64,000 nucleotides of DNA, taken from positions 310,001 through 374,000 of the forward strand of contig NZ_JAUQOM010000002.1 in the NCBI RefSeq assembly GCF_030580935.1, read 5' to 3'. A program made the translations under genes and the position numbers. Below are positions 18,648 through 28,359 of this stretch, piece after piece. Numbering within the stretch: position 1 is the stretch's first letter; the number at the start of each line of letters is the position of its first letter. A model generated the notes under the pieces. It did no database searches and was not told the origin of the DNA. It saw nothing but the letters and a program-made list of their open reading frames with translations. The stretch is from Sphingobium cyanobacteriorum. Lineage in GTDB: Bacteria > Pseudomonadota > Alphaproteobacteria > Sphingomonadales > Sphingomonadaceae.

Positions 18648-20639
18648 GTGAAACGCATTTCCTTCTGGATTCCCGGCGGCCTGCTTCTGGCAGGGATCGC
18701 GCCCACCCCGATCGTCCTGGCCCAATCCGACCAGGCCCAGCTTGCGCGCCCGTCCGGCGCGGCCGATCTCAACAACCATCTCGCCCGGCTTGCGGACAAT
18801 CCGCGCGACGTGAGCGCGCTGATCGGGGCGGGGGAGGCCGCACTGGCGCTGGACGATGCCCGCGCCGCCGCCGGTTTCTTCGCCCGCGCGGACGGGATCA
18901 CCAGCGGCAACGGCCGGATCAAGGCCGGCCTCGCCCGCGTGATGCTCCAGATGCAGAATCCCGGCGAAGCCTTACGACTGTTCGACCAGGCGCAGCGTCT
19001 GGGCTATCCCGATGCGACGATATTGTCCGACCGCGCGCTCGCCAGGGACATGACCGGCGATCAGGCGGGCGCCCAGCGCGACTATCAGGCCGCGCTGCTG
19101 CGCACGCCCGGTGACGATGAACTGGTGCGCCGCTACGCCGCCTCGCTCGGCATAGCCGGGCAGGTGGAGGCGGCGGAAAAGATACTGGACCCGCTGCTTT
19201 ACAAGAGCGACCGGGCCGCATGGCGTTACAAGGCGTTCATCCTGGCGATGAACAACAGGCAGGCGGACGCGAAGAAGATCGCTGACCAGACGATGCCGGC
19301 GCAACTGGCCATCGCGATCGTCCCCTATATGCTGAAAATGCCCTATCTGACCCCCGCGCAAAAGGCGGCGGCGGTGCATTTCGGCCATTTCCCGCAACAG
19401 ACCGGCACGACCATCGCGGCGATTGTCCCGACCCCGCCCGCGCCGGGCATCACCCTGTCCAAACCCCCGGTGACGGTGGCCGCAGCGCCCGCCACCACCC
19501 GCACCAAAGCGCTCAGCCGGTCCGAACAGCGCCGCCAGCAGCGGGAGGCCGACAGGCTGGCCCGCGCCGAAGCCGCCCGCCTGGCGCGCCAGCCAAGGTC
19601 GGTCCAGACCGCGCAATCGGTCCCGACCCCGCAACCACCCCCGCAACTGGCGCAGGCGCAGGTCGCCGCGCCTGTGCCGCAACCCATGCGTCAACCCGCG
19701 CCGCCGCAGGCGCAGGTCCAGTCTTTGCCCCCGACCCTGCCCCCGACCCTGCCTCTGCCGCTGCCATCGTCGCCGCCCGCCATCCAATCCGCGCCAACGC
19801 AGCCGGTGACGAACCAGCCTGCGCCACAGGTCCAGTCGCTGCCTGCGTCACCCTCCACAACGCCACCCCCCGCCCAGACGCCACCCGTCCGTCAGGCTGC
19901 GGCACCGTCCGCACAGGTGCAGGGGCCGCCCGCGCCGGGCTTCGATTCGATCGATCGGCCCGCCCAGCCGACCCCGCCCGCTGCCTCGCCCGCGTCGCAG
20001 ATCAACGCGATCACCCTGGCGCAGGCGTCGACCCCGCCTGTCGCCGCTCCTGTGGTGCAGGCATTGCCCCCGGCGCCGCCACCGACAACCACCCCGCAAC
20101 CCAATCCCGAAGCGACCCGCAGCCTCGCCGAGATCATCCGGGCGATCGACGTGCCCGACACCGAAAAGCAGGCGACCGTCGCCGCCGTCGACCTGGACGA
20201 GATCGCCGCGCTTCAGACGCAGCGCCGCGCCGAACGCCAGGCTGCCGCCAAAATCGCGGCGAAGCTCGCCGCTGACAAGGCGAAGAAGGACGCACTCGCC
20301 AAGGCAAAGGCGGAGGCCGACGCAAAGGCGAAAGCCGAAGCCGAGGAAAAGAAACGCCTCGCCGCCAACCCGTCACGCAACTGGCTCCAGGTCGGCGTCG
20401 GCCAGAGCAAGTCCGCCCTGGGCTTCACCATGAAAGGGCTGCGCAAGAAATATGCCCCTCTCGCGCCGCAATCCGCCTGGAGCGCGGGCTGGAGCCGCAC
20501 CAACCGCCTGCTGGTCGGTCCTTTCCCCAGCTTCGCCCGCGCGAAGGAGATGGAGGACAAGCTGAAAGCCGCCGGGGCCGATGTATTCGCATGGAAAAGC
20601 GACGCCGGGGAGGTGGTCGAACGGCTGGCGGGCGACTAA
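18648..20639 (+). CDS. SPOR-domain protein with TPR-like N-terminus
   Basis: 663-residue exported protein. A signal peptide is likely at residues 1-25 (a basic start, then hydrophobic, then a break near VLAQS). Residues about 35-240 are Ala-rich helices in pairs, TPR-like. Residues about 255-490 are a Pro/Gln/Ala linker, and about 500-590 a charged Ala/Lys coiled coil. The C-terminal 75 residues fit a SPOR domain, which binds denuded septal glycan. The GTG start follows the dcw terminator by about 50 bases. A role at the septum is inferred from the SPOR domain and the position beside ftsZ. Confidence 0.8.
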   Translation: MKRISFWIPGGLLLAGIAPTPIVLAQSDQAQLARPSGAADLNNHLARLADNPRDVSALIGAGEAALALDDARAAAGFFARADGITSGNGRIKAGLARVMLQMQNPGEALRLFDQAQRLGYPDATILSDRALARDMTGDQAGAQRDYQAALLRTPGDDELVRRYAASLGIAGQVEAAEKILDPLLYKSDRAAWRYKAFILAMNNRQADAKKIADQTMPAQLAIAIVPYMLKMPYLTPAQKAAAVHFGHFPQQTGTTIAAIVPTPPAPGITLSKPPVTVAAAPATTRTKALSRSEQRRQQREADRLARAEAARLARQPRSVQTAQSVPTPQPPPQLAQAQVAAPVPQPMRQPAPPQAQVQSLPPTLPPTLPLPLPSSPPAIQSAPTQPVTNQPAPQVQSLPASPSTTPPPAQTPPVRQAAAPSAQVQGPPAPGFDSIDRPAQPTPPAASPASQINAITLAQASTPPVAAPVVQALPPAPPPTTTPQPNPEATRSLAEIIRAIDVPDTEKQATVAAVDLDEIAALQTQRRAERQAAAKIAAKLAADKAKKDALAKAKAEADAKAKAEAEEKKRLAANPSRNWLQVGVGQSKSALGFTMKGLRKKYAPLAPQSAWSAGWSRTNRLLVGPFPSFARAKEMEDKLKAAGADVFAWKSDAGEVVERLAGD

Positions 20640-20650
20640 GAGGGCGTCCC

Positions 20651-21811
20651 ATGACGACGCTCGCCTCCTATGCCTGCCATCCCGCCGCCAGCCGTGGCCG
20701 TCTCCATGCCGAGCCGGGCGGCGAAATGCGCGGGCCGCGCGACATGTTCCAGCGCGACCGCGACCGGATCATCCACTCGATCGCCTTCCGCCGCCTGCGC
20801 CACAAGACGCAGGTGTTCGTGTCGCCCGACGGCGATCATTTCCGCGTCCGCCTGACCCACAGCCTGGAAGTCGCGCAGATCGGCCGCACCACCGCGCGCA
20901 CGCTGGGGCTGAACGAGGATCTGACCGAAGCGCTCTGCCTTGCCCATGACATCGGCCATCCGCCCTTCGGCCATGCCGGGGAGGATGCACTGGAAGTCGC
21001 GCTCGAAGATCATGGCGGTTTCGATCACAACGCCCATACGCTGCGCACCCTGATGCTGCTGGACAGTCCCTATCCGCGCTTTCGCGGCCTCAACCTCAGT
21101 TGGGAAATGCTGGAGGGGCTGGCCAAGCATAATGGGCCGATCACGAACCCCGGCTGGGCGATGCGTGAACTGGATGCACTTTTCCCGCTCGACCTGACCA
21201 GCCATGCCTCGCTGGAGGCGCAACTGGCGGCGATCTCGGACGACATTGCCTATGACAATCATGACATTGACGATGGCCTGCGCGCGGGCCTGCTGACGCT
21301 GGACCAGTTGCTGGACGTGCCGTTGGTGCGCCGCTGCTGGGACCGGGTGCGCGCCCGCTATCCCGATGTCGCGCCCGACCGGCTGCTGCGTGAACTGGTG
21401 CGCGAACAGATCGGCGTCATGGCCAATGACCTGATCGAATCGACCCGCGCCAATATCGCCGCGTCGGGCGTGGAGACGGTCGAGGATGTCCGCGCCCTGG
21501 GCCGCACCCTGGTCGCCTTCTCGCCAGAGCTGGCGGCGCAGGAACGCGACCTCAAGCGCTTCATGTACGCCACTCTCTACCATCACCCTGAACAGCTCGC
21601 CGCCGCCGACCGGGCGCGCATCATCGTCACCGACCTGTTCCGCGCCTACAGGCAGGATCCCGCGCTGATGCCGCCCGAATGGCGCGACGATTGTGTCAGC
21701 CAGGAACCCGCCCGCAGCCGCCACATCGCCGATTTCATCGCCGGCATGACCGACCGCTACGCCGAAAAGCGCCATGCGGAAATTTACGGGCTGTTCGCGC
21801 GGGCGGATTGA
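20651..21811 (+). CDS. dgt: dGTPase-like HD hydrolase
   Basis: 386-residue deoxyguanosinetriphosphate triphosphohydrolase-like protein (type 2 subfamily). The RDRDRIIHSIAFRRLRHKTQVF segment leads into the HD metal motif, with HSLE at residues 70-73 and LAHDIGHPPFGH at 98-109. Members cleave triphosphate from dGTP or other dNTPs; exact specificity cannot be read here. ATG 20651 with a GAGGG site is chosen over an in-frame start at 20591 inside the upstream gene. The gap to the SPOR gene is 11 bases, so the two are probably co-transcribed. Confidence 0.92.
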   Translation: MTTLASYACHPAASRGRLHAEPGGEMRGPRDMFQRDRDRIIHSIAFRRLRHKTQVFVSPDGDHFRVRLTHSLEVAQIGRTTARTLGLNEDLTEALCLAHDIGHPPFGHAGEDALEVALEDHGGFDHNAHTLRTLMLLDSPYPRFRGLNLSWEMLEGLAKHNGPITNPGWAMRELDALFPLDLTSHASLEAQLAAISDDIAYDNHDIDDGLRAGLLTLDQLLDVPLVRRCWDRVRARYPDVAPDRLLRELVREQIGVMANDLIESTRANIAASGVETVEDVRALGRTLVAFSPELAAQERDLKRFMYATLYHHPEQLAAADRARIIVTDLFRAYRQDPALMPPEWRDDCVSQEPARSRHIADFIAGMTDRYAEKRHAEIYGLFARAD

Positions 21812-21870
21812 CGCGCCCTGTCCTTTGCCGCAATGCAAAAGCGTCTCCGGTGGATTCGTTCGCCGGGCAT

Positions 21871-22070
21871 GATGCGGGAGAGTATGGGAAGCCTTTCAGG
21901 CCACCCCGTCACCGAAGGAGCAACCGCCCCGGAATCTCTCAGGTCAAAGGACCGCATCGCGCGCAAGGCACTCTGGAAAGCGGACGGTTCGCCCGTCCCA
22001 CCGAAGGGGTAAGCCATCGGGCCGCAAAGCCCATGGTCAAAGCTCTCAGGTTCCGTGACAGAGGGGGTGG
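21871..22070 (+). promoter_or_regulatory. Tandem glycine riboswitch upstream of gcvT
   Basis: Two back-to-back aptamers are readable. The first runs from GCGGGAGAG at about 21874 through CCGAAGGAGCAA and AATCTCTCAGGTCAAAGGACCGC to CTCTGG at about 21975. The second starts at GCGGACGG at about 21980 and runs through ACCGAAGGGGTAAG and AGCTCTCAGGTTCCGTGACAGAGGGG to about 22069. These are the conserved words of glycine riboswitch aptamers I and II. About 70 bases separate the second aptamer from the gcvT ATG. Glycine binding would be expected to turn on the gcv genes. Confidence 0.93.
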
Positions 22071-22139
22071 CAGATGCTGCGGGTCCGATTCCGGGCGCGG
22101 GCGCTGTCGCTACCACCTCCTGCACGGAAAGGCCGATCC

Positions 22140-23291
22140 ATGTCCGGCACTGATGACGTCACCCATATCGAAGAAGCCCTGCCGCTGGAGGCGCTGCCGC
22201 TCGACGCCTGGCATCGTGCCCGTGGCGCGCGCATGGTTGGCTTTGCCGGCTATCATATGCCGATCCAGTATGAAGGCATCATGGCTGAACATGGCTGGAC
22301 CCGCGAACATGCAGGCCTGTTCGATGTCAGCCATATGGGCCAGATCAGCTTTTCGGGCGAGGGTGTGGACGATGCGCTGGAATATCTGCTGCCCAGCGAT
22401 ATCAAGGGGCTGAAGCCCTTTCGCCAGCGTTATTCGATGCTGCTCGATCAGGATGGCGGCATCCTCGACGACCTGATGGTGTCGCGCCTGGGTGATGACG
22501 CCTTCGATGGCGCTGCCATCTACATGGTCGTCAACGGCGCGACCAAATATGACGATATGGGCTGGATGATCGAACATCTGCCCGACGAAGTCGTGATGAA
22601 CCACATGGCCGATCAGGCGCTGCTGGCGCTGCAAGGGCCGGAAGCGGGGGAAGCGCTGGCGGCGCTCATCCCCGGAACCGCCGACCTCATCTTCATGCAA
22701 TCGGGCCTCTTCACCTGGCGCGGCGTATCGCTGTGGATCAGCCGGTCGGGCTATACCGGGGAGGACGGGTTCGAAATCAGCATCCCCGCCGATGACGTGA
22801 CGCTGCTTGCCGATGCGCTGTGCGACCTGCCGCAGGTCAAGCCCATCGGCCTTGGCGCGCGCGACTCGCTGCGGCTGGAGGCGGGCCTGCCGCTCTACGG
22901 TCATGACCTTTCGCCCGCCGTCAGCACCATCGGCGCGGACCTGGGCTTTGCCATACAGAAGCGCCGCCGCGAGGAAGGCGGCTTCATCGGCCATGCCCGC
23001 GTGATGAAGGAACTGGCCGACGGTCCCGGCGCCAAGCGTGTCGGCCTGACAATCGAAGGCCGCCTGCCCGCGCGGGAAGGCGCGACCATCCATGTCGGGG
23101 CCACGCAGGTCGGTGAAGTGACTTCCGGCGGTTTCGCGCCGACCGTGGGCGCGCCGATCGCCATGGGCTGGGTCAGCCTGCCGCACAGCGCGCAAGGCAC
23201 GGCGCTGGAAATCGAAGTGCGCGGCAAGCGAATCGCCGCAATGGTTGCGCCAATGCCGTTCGTTCCGCATCGTTACCGCCGCAAGGCGTGA
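22140..23291 (+). CDS. gcvT: Glycine cleavage system T protein (aminomethyltransferase)
   Basis: 383-residue tetrahydrofolate-dependent aminomethyltransferase, which releases ammonia and methylene-THF from the aminomethyl-lipoyl H protein. Motifs include DVSHMGQI, the substrate-loop region [10 protein letters not shown] and [20 protein letters not shown]. The ATG at 22140 follows the riboswitch and a GGAAAG site. An in-frame ATG at 22074 overlaps the end of the riboswitch and would add 22 Arg-rich residues, so it is rejected. It heads a gcvT-H-PA-PB run. Confidence 0.95.
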   Translation: MSGTDDVTHIEEALPLEALPLDAWHRARGARMVGFAGYHMPIQYEGIMAEHGWTREHAGLFDVSHMGQISFSGEGVDDALEYLLPSDIKGLKPFRQRYSMLLDQDGGILDDLMVSRLGDDAFDGAAIYMVVNGATKYDDMGWMIEHLPDEVVMNHMADQALLALQGPEAGEALAALIPGTADLIFMQSGLFTWRGVSLWISRSGYTGEDGFEISIPADDVTLLADALCDLPQVKPIGLGARDSLRLEAGLPLYGHDLSPAVSTIGADLGFAIQKRRREEGGFIGHARVMKELADGPGAKRVGLTIEGRLPAREGATIHVGATQVGEVTSGGFAPTVGAPIAMGWVSLPHSAQGTALEIEVRGKRIAAMVAPMPFVPHRYRRKA

Positions 23292-23358
23292 GCCTGCGTT
23301 CCTTCCGACCTTTTTATGGGTCATGATTGTCGATCAAATCATTCCGGGGAGTATATCC

Positions 23359-23730
23359 ATGAGCCGTTATTTCACCGACGAACATGAATGGATCGATGTC
23401 GAAGGCGAAATCGCCACCGTCGGCATCACCGATTATGCGCAGGAACAGCTTGGCGACATCGTGTTCGTCGAACTGCCTGCCGAAGGCACGACCTTTGACA
23501 AGGGCGACGACGCCGCCGTCGTGGAATCGGTCAAGGCCGCGTCGGATGTCTATGCCCCGATCTCCGGCGAAGTGGTCGAAAGCAACAGCGCGCTGGAGGA
23601 CGAACCCGCGCTGGTCAACAGCGATGCGGAGGAGGACGGCTGGTTCTTCAAGCTGCGCATCACCGACGCCAGCGAGCTGGAAGGGTTGATGACCGAAGCG
23701 GCCTACAAGAAATTCGTGGCCGCGCTTTAA
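23359..23730 (+). CDS. gcvH: Glycine cleavage system H protein
   Basis: 123-residue lipoyl carrier protein that shuttles the aminomethyl group between the P, T and L proteins. The lipoyl motif ESVKAASD places the lipoylated lysine at residue 59. The N-terminal FTDEHEWI is typical. The start ATG 23359 follows GGGGAG; an in-frame upstream start at 23245 lies in gcvT and is rejected. It is 67 bases after gcvT. Confidence 0.96.
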   Translation: MSRYFTDEHEWIDVEGEIATVGITDYAQEQLGDIVFVELPAEGTTFDKGDDAAVVESVKAASDVYAPISGEVVESNSALEDEPALVNSDAEEDGWFFKLRITDASELEGLMTEAAYKKFVAAL

Positions 23731-23745
23731 AGCGACAAGAATAAA

Positions 23746-23767
23746 TCCCTCCCTTTCAAGGGAGGGG
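23746..23767 (+). repeat. Short perfect hairpin between gcvH and gcvPA
   Basis: CCCTCCCTT at 23747-23755 is complementary to AAGGGAGGG at 23758-23766. This gives a very tight G/C-rich hairpin 14 bases before the gcvPA ATG. The words resemble the CCTCCCCT...AGGGGAGG hairpin in the larger palindromic element at 60557-60680, so it may be a fragment of the same repeat family. It could also act as a processing or stability element inside the gcv transcript. Confidence 0.55.
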
Positions 23768-23780
23768 GGAGTTTTGAAAC

Positions 23781-25139
23781 ATGCGTTACCTTCCCCTGAC
23801 CGACACTGACCGGGCGGAGATGCTGTCCGTCATCGGCGCGTCGTCCATCGACGATCTGTTCGTGGACGTTCCCGCGCAGGCCCGCCTGACCGGCAAGATT
23901 GCGGGCCTGCCGACCCATGCCAGCGAACTGGCGGTCGAACGCCACATGGCGGCGCTGGCGCGGCAGAATCTGTCGGCGGGGGAAGCGCCCTTCTTCCTGG
24001 GCGCCGGCGCGTATAAACATCATGTTCCCGCCAGCGTCGATCATCTGATCCAGCGTGGCGAGTTCCTGACCGCCTACACCCCCTATCAGCCGGAAATCGC
24101 GCAGGGCACGCTTCAGGTGCTGTTCGAATTCCAGACCCAGGTGGCGCGCCTGCTGGGCTGCGACGTTGCCAACGCCTCCATGTATGACGGCTCGACCGCC
24201 TGCTGGGAGGCGATCGTCATGGCCCGCCGCATCACCAAGCGCGGCAAGGCGATCCTGTCGTCGGGTCTTCACCCCCATTATGTCTCGGTCGCCAGCACCA
24301 TGGCGAAGTTCACCGGCGACGCGCTGGCGCATGAAGCCCCGACGCTGGATGCCGCGACCGATATCGACGCCCTGATCGCAGCGATCGACAGGGACACCTC
24401 CTGCGTCGTCGTTCAATATCCCGACATTTTGGGCCGCATCGCCGACCTCACCCCGCTCGCCGACGCGGCCCATGCCGTGGGCGCGCTGCTGGTCGCGGTG
24501 GTGACGGAACCCGTCGCCCTCGGAGCGATCAAGGCACCTGGCCATATGGGCGCGGACATCGTCGTGGGCGAAGGCCAGTCGATCGGCGTCGGCCTGCAAT
24601 TTGGCGGTCCCTATCTCGGCCTGTTCGCGTGCAAGCAGAAATATGTCCGCCAGATGCCCGGCCGCCTGTGCGGTGAGACGGTCGATGCGGCGGGCAAGCG
24701 CGGCTTCGTGCTGACGCTCTCCACCCGCGAACAGCATATCCGGCGCGAGAAGGCCACGTCGAACATCTGCACCAATTCGGGCCTGTGTGCGCTGGCGTTC
24801 AGCATCCACATGACCCTGCTGGGCGAAAAGGGGCTGCGTACATTGGCGACGCTCAACCATGGCCTTGCCGTGCAGGCGGCCGACCGCCTGGCCAAGGTGC
24901 CGGGCGTGACGCTGCTCAACGACAGTTTCTTCAACGAATTCACGCTGATCCTGTCGAAGGATGCGCGAGACGTGGTTCGAACCCTTGCCGACCGGGGCGT
25001 GCTGGCGGGCGTCTCGCTCGGCCGCCTGTTCCCCAAGGCGCCGCAGATCGGCAACGGCCTGGTCGTTGCCGTCACCGAAACCGTGACGCCGGAGGATATC
25101 GAAGCCCTGGCCAACGCGCTTGAGGAGGAACTGGCATGA
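23781..25139 (+). CDS. gcvPA: Glycine dehydrogenase (decarboxylating) subunit 1
   Basis: 452-residue N-terminal half of the split P protein, which with GcvPB decarboxylates glycine on pyridoxal phosphate and passes the aminomethyl group to GcvH. Recognisable segments are [34 protein letters not shown] and [19 protein letters not shown]. The PLP lysine is in the partner subunit. The ATG follows a short hairpin, and the stop overlaps gcvPB (ATGA), as expected for a two-subunit enzyme. Confidence 0.96.
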   Translation: MRYLPLTDTDRAEMLSVIGASSIDDLFVDVPAQARLTGKIAGLPTHASELAVERHMAALARQNLSAGEAPFFLGAGAYKHHVPASVDHLIQRGEFLTAYTPYQPEIAQGTLQVLFEFQTQVARLLGCDVANASMYDGSTACWEAIVMARRITKRGKAILSSGLHPHYVSVASTMAKFTGDALAHEAPTLDAATDIDALIAAIDRDTSCVVVQYPDILGRIADLTPLADAAHAVGALLVAVVTEPVALGAIKAPGHMGADIVVGEGQSIGVGLQFGGPYLGLFACKQKYVRQMPGRLCGETVDAAGKRGFVLTLSTREQHIRREKATSNICTNSGLCALAFSIHMTLLGEKGLRTLATLNHGLAVQAADRLAKVPGVTLLNDSFFNEFTLILSKDARDVVRTLADRGVLAGVSLGRLFPKAPQIGNGLVVAVTETVTPEDIEALANALEEELA

Positions 25140-26710
25140 CCATGCTCAAGGAAGGTCGCCCGACCACCCCCGAACCCGTCAAGGACGCCCATATGGCCCC
25201 GGCAACCGCCACCGGCAATCGCGCGCTGATGCTGGAAGAAGCGCTGATCTTCGAGATCGGGTCGACCGACACCACCGGCGTCGATTTCGCGCAAGCTCCC
25301 ACGGTCGCCAGCCGCCTCGGCACGCTGGCCCGCACCGACGCCATTGGCCTGCCCGGCCTGTCGGAACAGGAAACGGTGCGCCACTACACACGCCTGTCGC
25401 GCCAGAATTACGCCATCGACCTTGGGCTGTTCCCGCTCGGCTCCTGCACGATGAAGCATAATCCGCGCCTCAATGAAAAGGTCGCGCGGATGCCCGGTTT
25501 TGCCGATCTCCACCCGCTCGCACCCCAATCCACTGTGCAGGGTGCCCTGGGCGTCATCAACGAACTGGCCGTCTGGCTCATCAGGCTGACCGGGATGCAT
25601 GGCGTCGCGATGACGCCCAAGGCCGGCGCCCATGGCGAACTGTGCGGCCTGCTCTGCATCCGTGCCGCGCTGGAAGCACGCGGCGATGCGCGTCAGGTGG
25701 TGCTGGTTCCCGAAAGCGCCCACGGCACCAATCCCGCCACCGCGGCCTTCTGCGGCTACAAGGTCGAGGATATTCCCGCGACCCCCGAAGGCCGCGTCGA
25801 TCTGGAGGCGCTCAAGGCCCGGCTTGGTCCCGATGTTGCGGCGGTGATGATCACCAACCCCAACACCTGCGGCCTGTTCGAGCGCGACATGAAGGTGATT
25901 TCCGATGCGGTCCATGCCGCCGGGGCCTTCGTCTATTGCGACGGCGCGAACTTCAACGCCATCGTCGGCCGTGTCCGCCCCGGCGACCTCGGCGTCGACG
26001 CCATGCATATCAACCTGCACAAGACCTTCTCCACCCCCCATGGCGGCGGCGGCCCCGGCTCCGGCCCGGTGGTGCTGTCCGAAGCGCTCGCGCCCTTCGG
26101 CCCGCTCCCCTATACCGCGCGCATGGCGGACGGCTCCATCCACCTCATCGAGGAGGAGAATGTCGGCGAGGAAATGCCGCAGAGCTTCGGCCGCATGTCG
26201 GCCTTCCACGGCCAGATGGGCATGTTCACCCGCGCGCTGGCCTATATCCTCAGCCATGGCGCCGACGGCCTGCGCCAGGTGGCGGAGGATGCGGTGCTCA
26301 ACGCCAACTATATCCTGCGCAGCCTGGACGATGTGCTGGACGCCCCCTTCGCCGCCAGTGGCCCCTGCATGCATGAGGCGCTGTTCAGCGACAAGGGGCT
26401 GGCCGAAGGCTTCACCACGCTCGACATCGCCAAGGGGCTGATCGACGAGGGCTTCCACCCGATGACCATGTATTTCCCGCTGGTCGTCCATGGCGCGATG
26501 CTGATCGAACCGACCGAAACCGAAAGCAAGGCGGCGCTGGACCAGTTCATCATGGCGCTGCGCAGTCTCGCGGAACGGGCGAAGGCCGGGGATGAAGCAT
26601 TGAAGGGCGCACCCTATCATGCCCCGCGCCGGCGTCTGGATGAAACGCTGGCCGCGCGCAAGCCGGTGCTGGCCTGGACCGAGCCGGGGCTGGCGCAGGC
26701 TGCGGAATGA
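25136..26710 (+). CDS. gcvPB: Glycine dehydrogenase (decarboxylating) subunit 2
   Basis: 524-residue PLP-bearing half of the split P protein. [13 protein letters not shown] is the subunit's N-terminal signature. The PLP-binding site is [20 protein letters not shown], with the Schiff-base lysine at about residue 296. The length is normal for this subunit. It overlaps gcvPA by four bases and the next methyltransferase gene by four bases. The L protein (lpd) is not in the window. Confidence 0.96.
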   Translation: MTMLKEGRPTTPEPVKDAHMAPATATGNRALMLEEALIFEIGSTDTTGVDFAQAPTVASRLGTLARTDAIGLPGLSEQETVRHYTRLSRQNYAIDLGLFPLGSCTMKHNPRLNEKVARMPGFADLHPLAPQSTVQGALGVINELAVWLIRLTGMHGVAMTPKAGAHGELCGLLCIRAALEARGDARQVVLVPESAHGTNPATAAFCGYKVEDIPATPEGRVDLEALKARLGPDVAAVMITNPNTCGLFERDMKVISDAVHAAGAFVYCDGANFNAIVGRVRPGDLGVDAMHINLHKTFSTPHGGGGPGSGPVVLSEALAPFGPLPYTARMADGSIHLIEEENVGEEMPQSFGRMSAFHGQMGMFTRALAYILSHGADGLRQVAEDAVLNANYILRSLDDVLDAPFAASGPCMHEALFSDKGLAEGFTTLDIAKGLIDEGFHPMTMYFPLVVHGAMLIEPTETESKAALDQFIMALRSLAERAKAGDEALKGAPYHAPRRRLDETLAARKPVLAWTEPGLAQAAE

Positions 26711-27351
26711 CGGACGGGCCGGAACCTTGGGAACCCGGTTCCGGCCGCGTCGCCGCAGAAAAACGTTTCGCACCTGCAACGATGCGCAATCGCGACGCTA
26801 TCGTCGCGGTGCTGGATGATGCCCTGCCATCCTGTGGTCTTGTGCTGGAGGTGGCGAGCGGCAGTGGTCAACATGCTGTCCACTTCGCTGTCTCATTTCC
26901 TTTGCTCGACTGGCAGCCGACCGATCCTGATCCCGCCGCGCTGGCGTCGATCGCGGCCTGGCGTGCCGAGGCGAACCTGCCTAATCTCCGCCCGCCGATC
27001 CGGCTCGATGCCGCCGCCGACTGGCCCGTCGCGCAGGTCGACGCCATTCTCTGCATCAACATGGTGCATATCAGTTCATGGGACGCGACGCTTGGGCTGC
27101 TCAAGGGGGCGGGGCAGATGCTGCCGCCCGGCGGTCTGCTGTATCTCTATGGCCCTTACACCCGTGCGGGTGTGGAGACTGCGCCTAGCAATCTCGCCTT
27201 CGACGCCTCGCTCAAGGCCCGCGATCCGCGCTGGGGCCTGCGCAGGCTGGAGGATGTGGTTGCTGCGGCGGACAGGCAGGGTCTGCGCCTTGATCGCGTG
27301 ATCGACATGCCCGCCAACAATCTCTCGCTGCTTTTCAGGCGGCGGGATTGA
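26707..27351 (+). CDS. DUF938-type class I SAM methyltransferase
   Basis: 214-residue protein of the DUF938 family. Its Rossmann-like SAM loop reads LEVASGSGQHAVHFA at about residues 46-60, with an acidic DPDP segment after the second strand and CINMVHIS for the motif IV region. The substrate is unknown for this family. The ATG overlaps the gcvPB stop, so it probably sits in the gcv transcript under the same glycine riboswitch, although this does not by itself prove a link to glycine metabolism. Confidence 0.82.
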   Translation: MTDGPEPWEPGSGRVAAEKRFAPATMRNRDAIVAVLDDALPSCGLVLEVASGSGQHAVHFAVSFPLLDWQPTDPDPAALASIAAWRAEANLPNLRPPIRLDAAADWPVAQVDAILCINMVHISSWDATLGLLKGAGQMLPPGGLLYLYGPYTRAGVETAPSNLAFDASLKARDPRWGLRRLEDVVAAADRQGLRLDRVIDMPANNLSLLFRRRD

Positions 27352-27389
27352 AAAGCTAGCGTGCTCCTGCGAAGGCGGAGCATGTCATT

Positions 27390-27459
27390 CGTCATTGCGA
27401 GCGCAGCGAAGCAATCCAATGGCGTGACCGTGGATTGCTTCGCTGCGCTCGCAATGACG
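27390..27459. repeat. Perfect 29-bp palindrome (family C)
   Basis: Positions 27390-27418 are the exact reverse complement of 27431-27459, with a 12-base loop between. The arms begin CGTCATTGCGAGCG and end GAAGCAATCCA. To my knowledge this word pattern belongs to a palindromic repeat found between genes in many bacteria. It lies between the gcv-linked methyltransferase and the next + strand gene, and 16 bases before that gene's ATG. It could end transcription or fold in the leader. Confidence 0.9.
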
Positions 27460-27474
27460 AGAGTATGAATTGAT

Positions 27475-28359
27475 ATGTCATCCATGCCCCAACTCCTCCC
27501 CCTCGTCACCGCCGAACTCGCCGCCCCGGCCGACCCCCGCGCCGCGGCGATGGCGGGCGCGCTGGCGGCGCAATATCCTGATGCCGCCCGCGCTGTGCTG
27601 TTCTACGGCTCCTGCCTGCGGGAGGCCAATCTCGACGGGCTGATGCTCGATTTCTACCTGATCGTGTCCGACTATCCCGCCGCCTATGGCAAGGGCTGGC
27701 TGGCGCGGGCCAACCGCCTGATCCCCCCCAACGTCTTTCCGTTCGAACATCAGGGGCTGATCGCCAAATATGCGGTCCTGTCCGAAGCCGATTTCGCGCG
27801 TCTGAACAGCCCGGCGGCCGACAATGTCTCGCTCTGGGCGCGCTTCGCCCAGCCATCGCGGCTGCTCTGGGCGTCCGACGACCTGGCCCGCCAGCGCACC
27901 ATCGCCGCCGTGGCGCAGGCCGCGCCGACGCTCCTGTCGCTTGCCAGGCCCATGGTAAAAGAAGGGGGAGACGTGCTCTCCCTGTGGACCTCCGGCTTTG
28001 CGCTGACCTATGATGCGGAGTTGCGTGCGGAAAAGACGGGACGTTCGCGCTCGATCGTCGATGCCGATCCCGACCGCTATCGCCGCTTTGGTGATGCCGC
28101 GCTCGCCGATGGCCTGCCCCCTGCGCCGCAGGACGCGCCTGCGCTCTGGCGCGCGCTTCAGCGCCGCGGCAAGCGCCTGTCGGTGATCCGCCTGGCCAAG
28201 GCCAGCTTCACCTATGCCGGCGGCATCGATTATCTGGCGTGGAAGATCAACCGCCACGCGGGCACGCAGATCAGCATCAAGCCCTGGCAGCGGCGCTGGC
28301 CGCTGCTGGGCGCGCTCACTCTGCTGCCGCGGCTGTTCCGGGGCGGGGCGATCCGTTAA
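27475..28359 (+). CDS. Tam41/Mmp37-like nucleotidyltransferase (candidate CDP-DAG synthase)
   Basis: 294-residue protein of uncertain function. Several segments line up by eye with mitochondrial Tam41 (PF09139), which makes CDP-diacylglycerol from phosphatidate and CTP. They are YGSCLRE at 44-50 for the YGSG loop, MLDFYLIV at 57-64 for the IDF strand, IAKYAVLS at 96-103 for the KYGV strand, WARFAQPSRLL at 121-131 for AGRLQKP, LTYDAELR at 177-184 for LSYAGDIR, and a C-terminal IRLAKASFTYAGGIDYLAWK. There is no signal or membrane segment. The GSG loop reads GSC. The gene ends inside the kinase gene on the other strand (44-base overlap). Confidence 0.6.
   Translation: MSSMPQLLPLVTAELAAPADPRAAAMAGALAAQYPDAARAVLFYGSCLREANLDGLMLDFYLIVSDYPAAYGKGWLARANRLIPPNVFPFEHQGLIAKYAVLSEADFARLNSPAADNVSLWARFAQPSRLLWASDDLARQRTIAAVAQAAPTLLSLARPMVKEGGDVLSLWTSGFALTYDAELRAEKTGRSRSIVDADPDRYRRFGDAALADGLPPAPQDAPALWRALQRRGKRLSVIRLAKASFTYAGGIDYLAWKINRHAGTQISIKPWQRRWPLLGALTLLPRLFRGGAIR

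Noticed and set aside
24611-26779. A 722-residue open frame on the - strand opposite gcvPA/gcvPB
   Set aside because: Antisense shadow; the + strand genes have full catalytic motifs and overlap signals.
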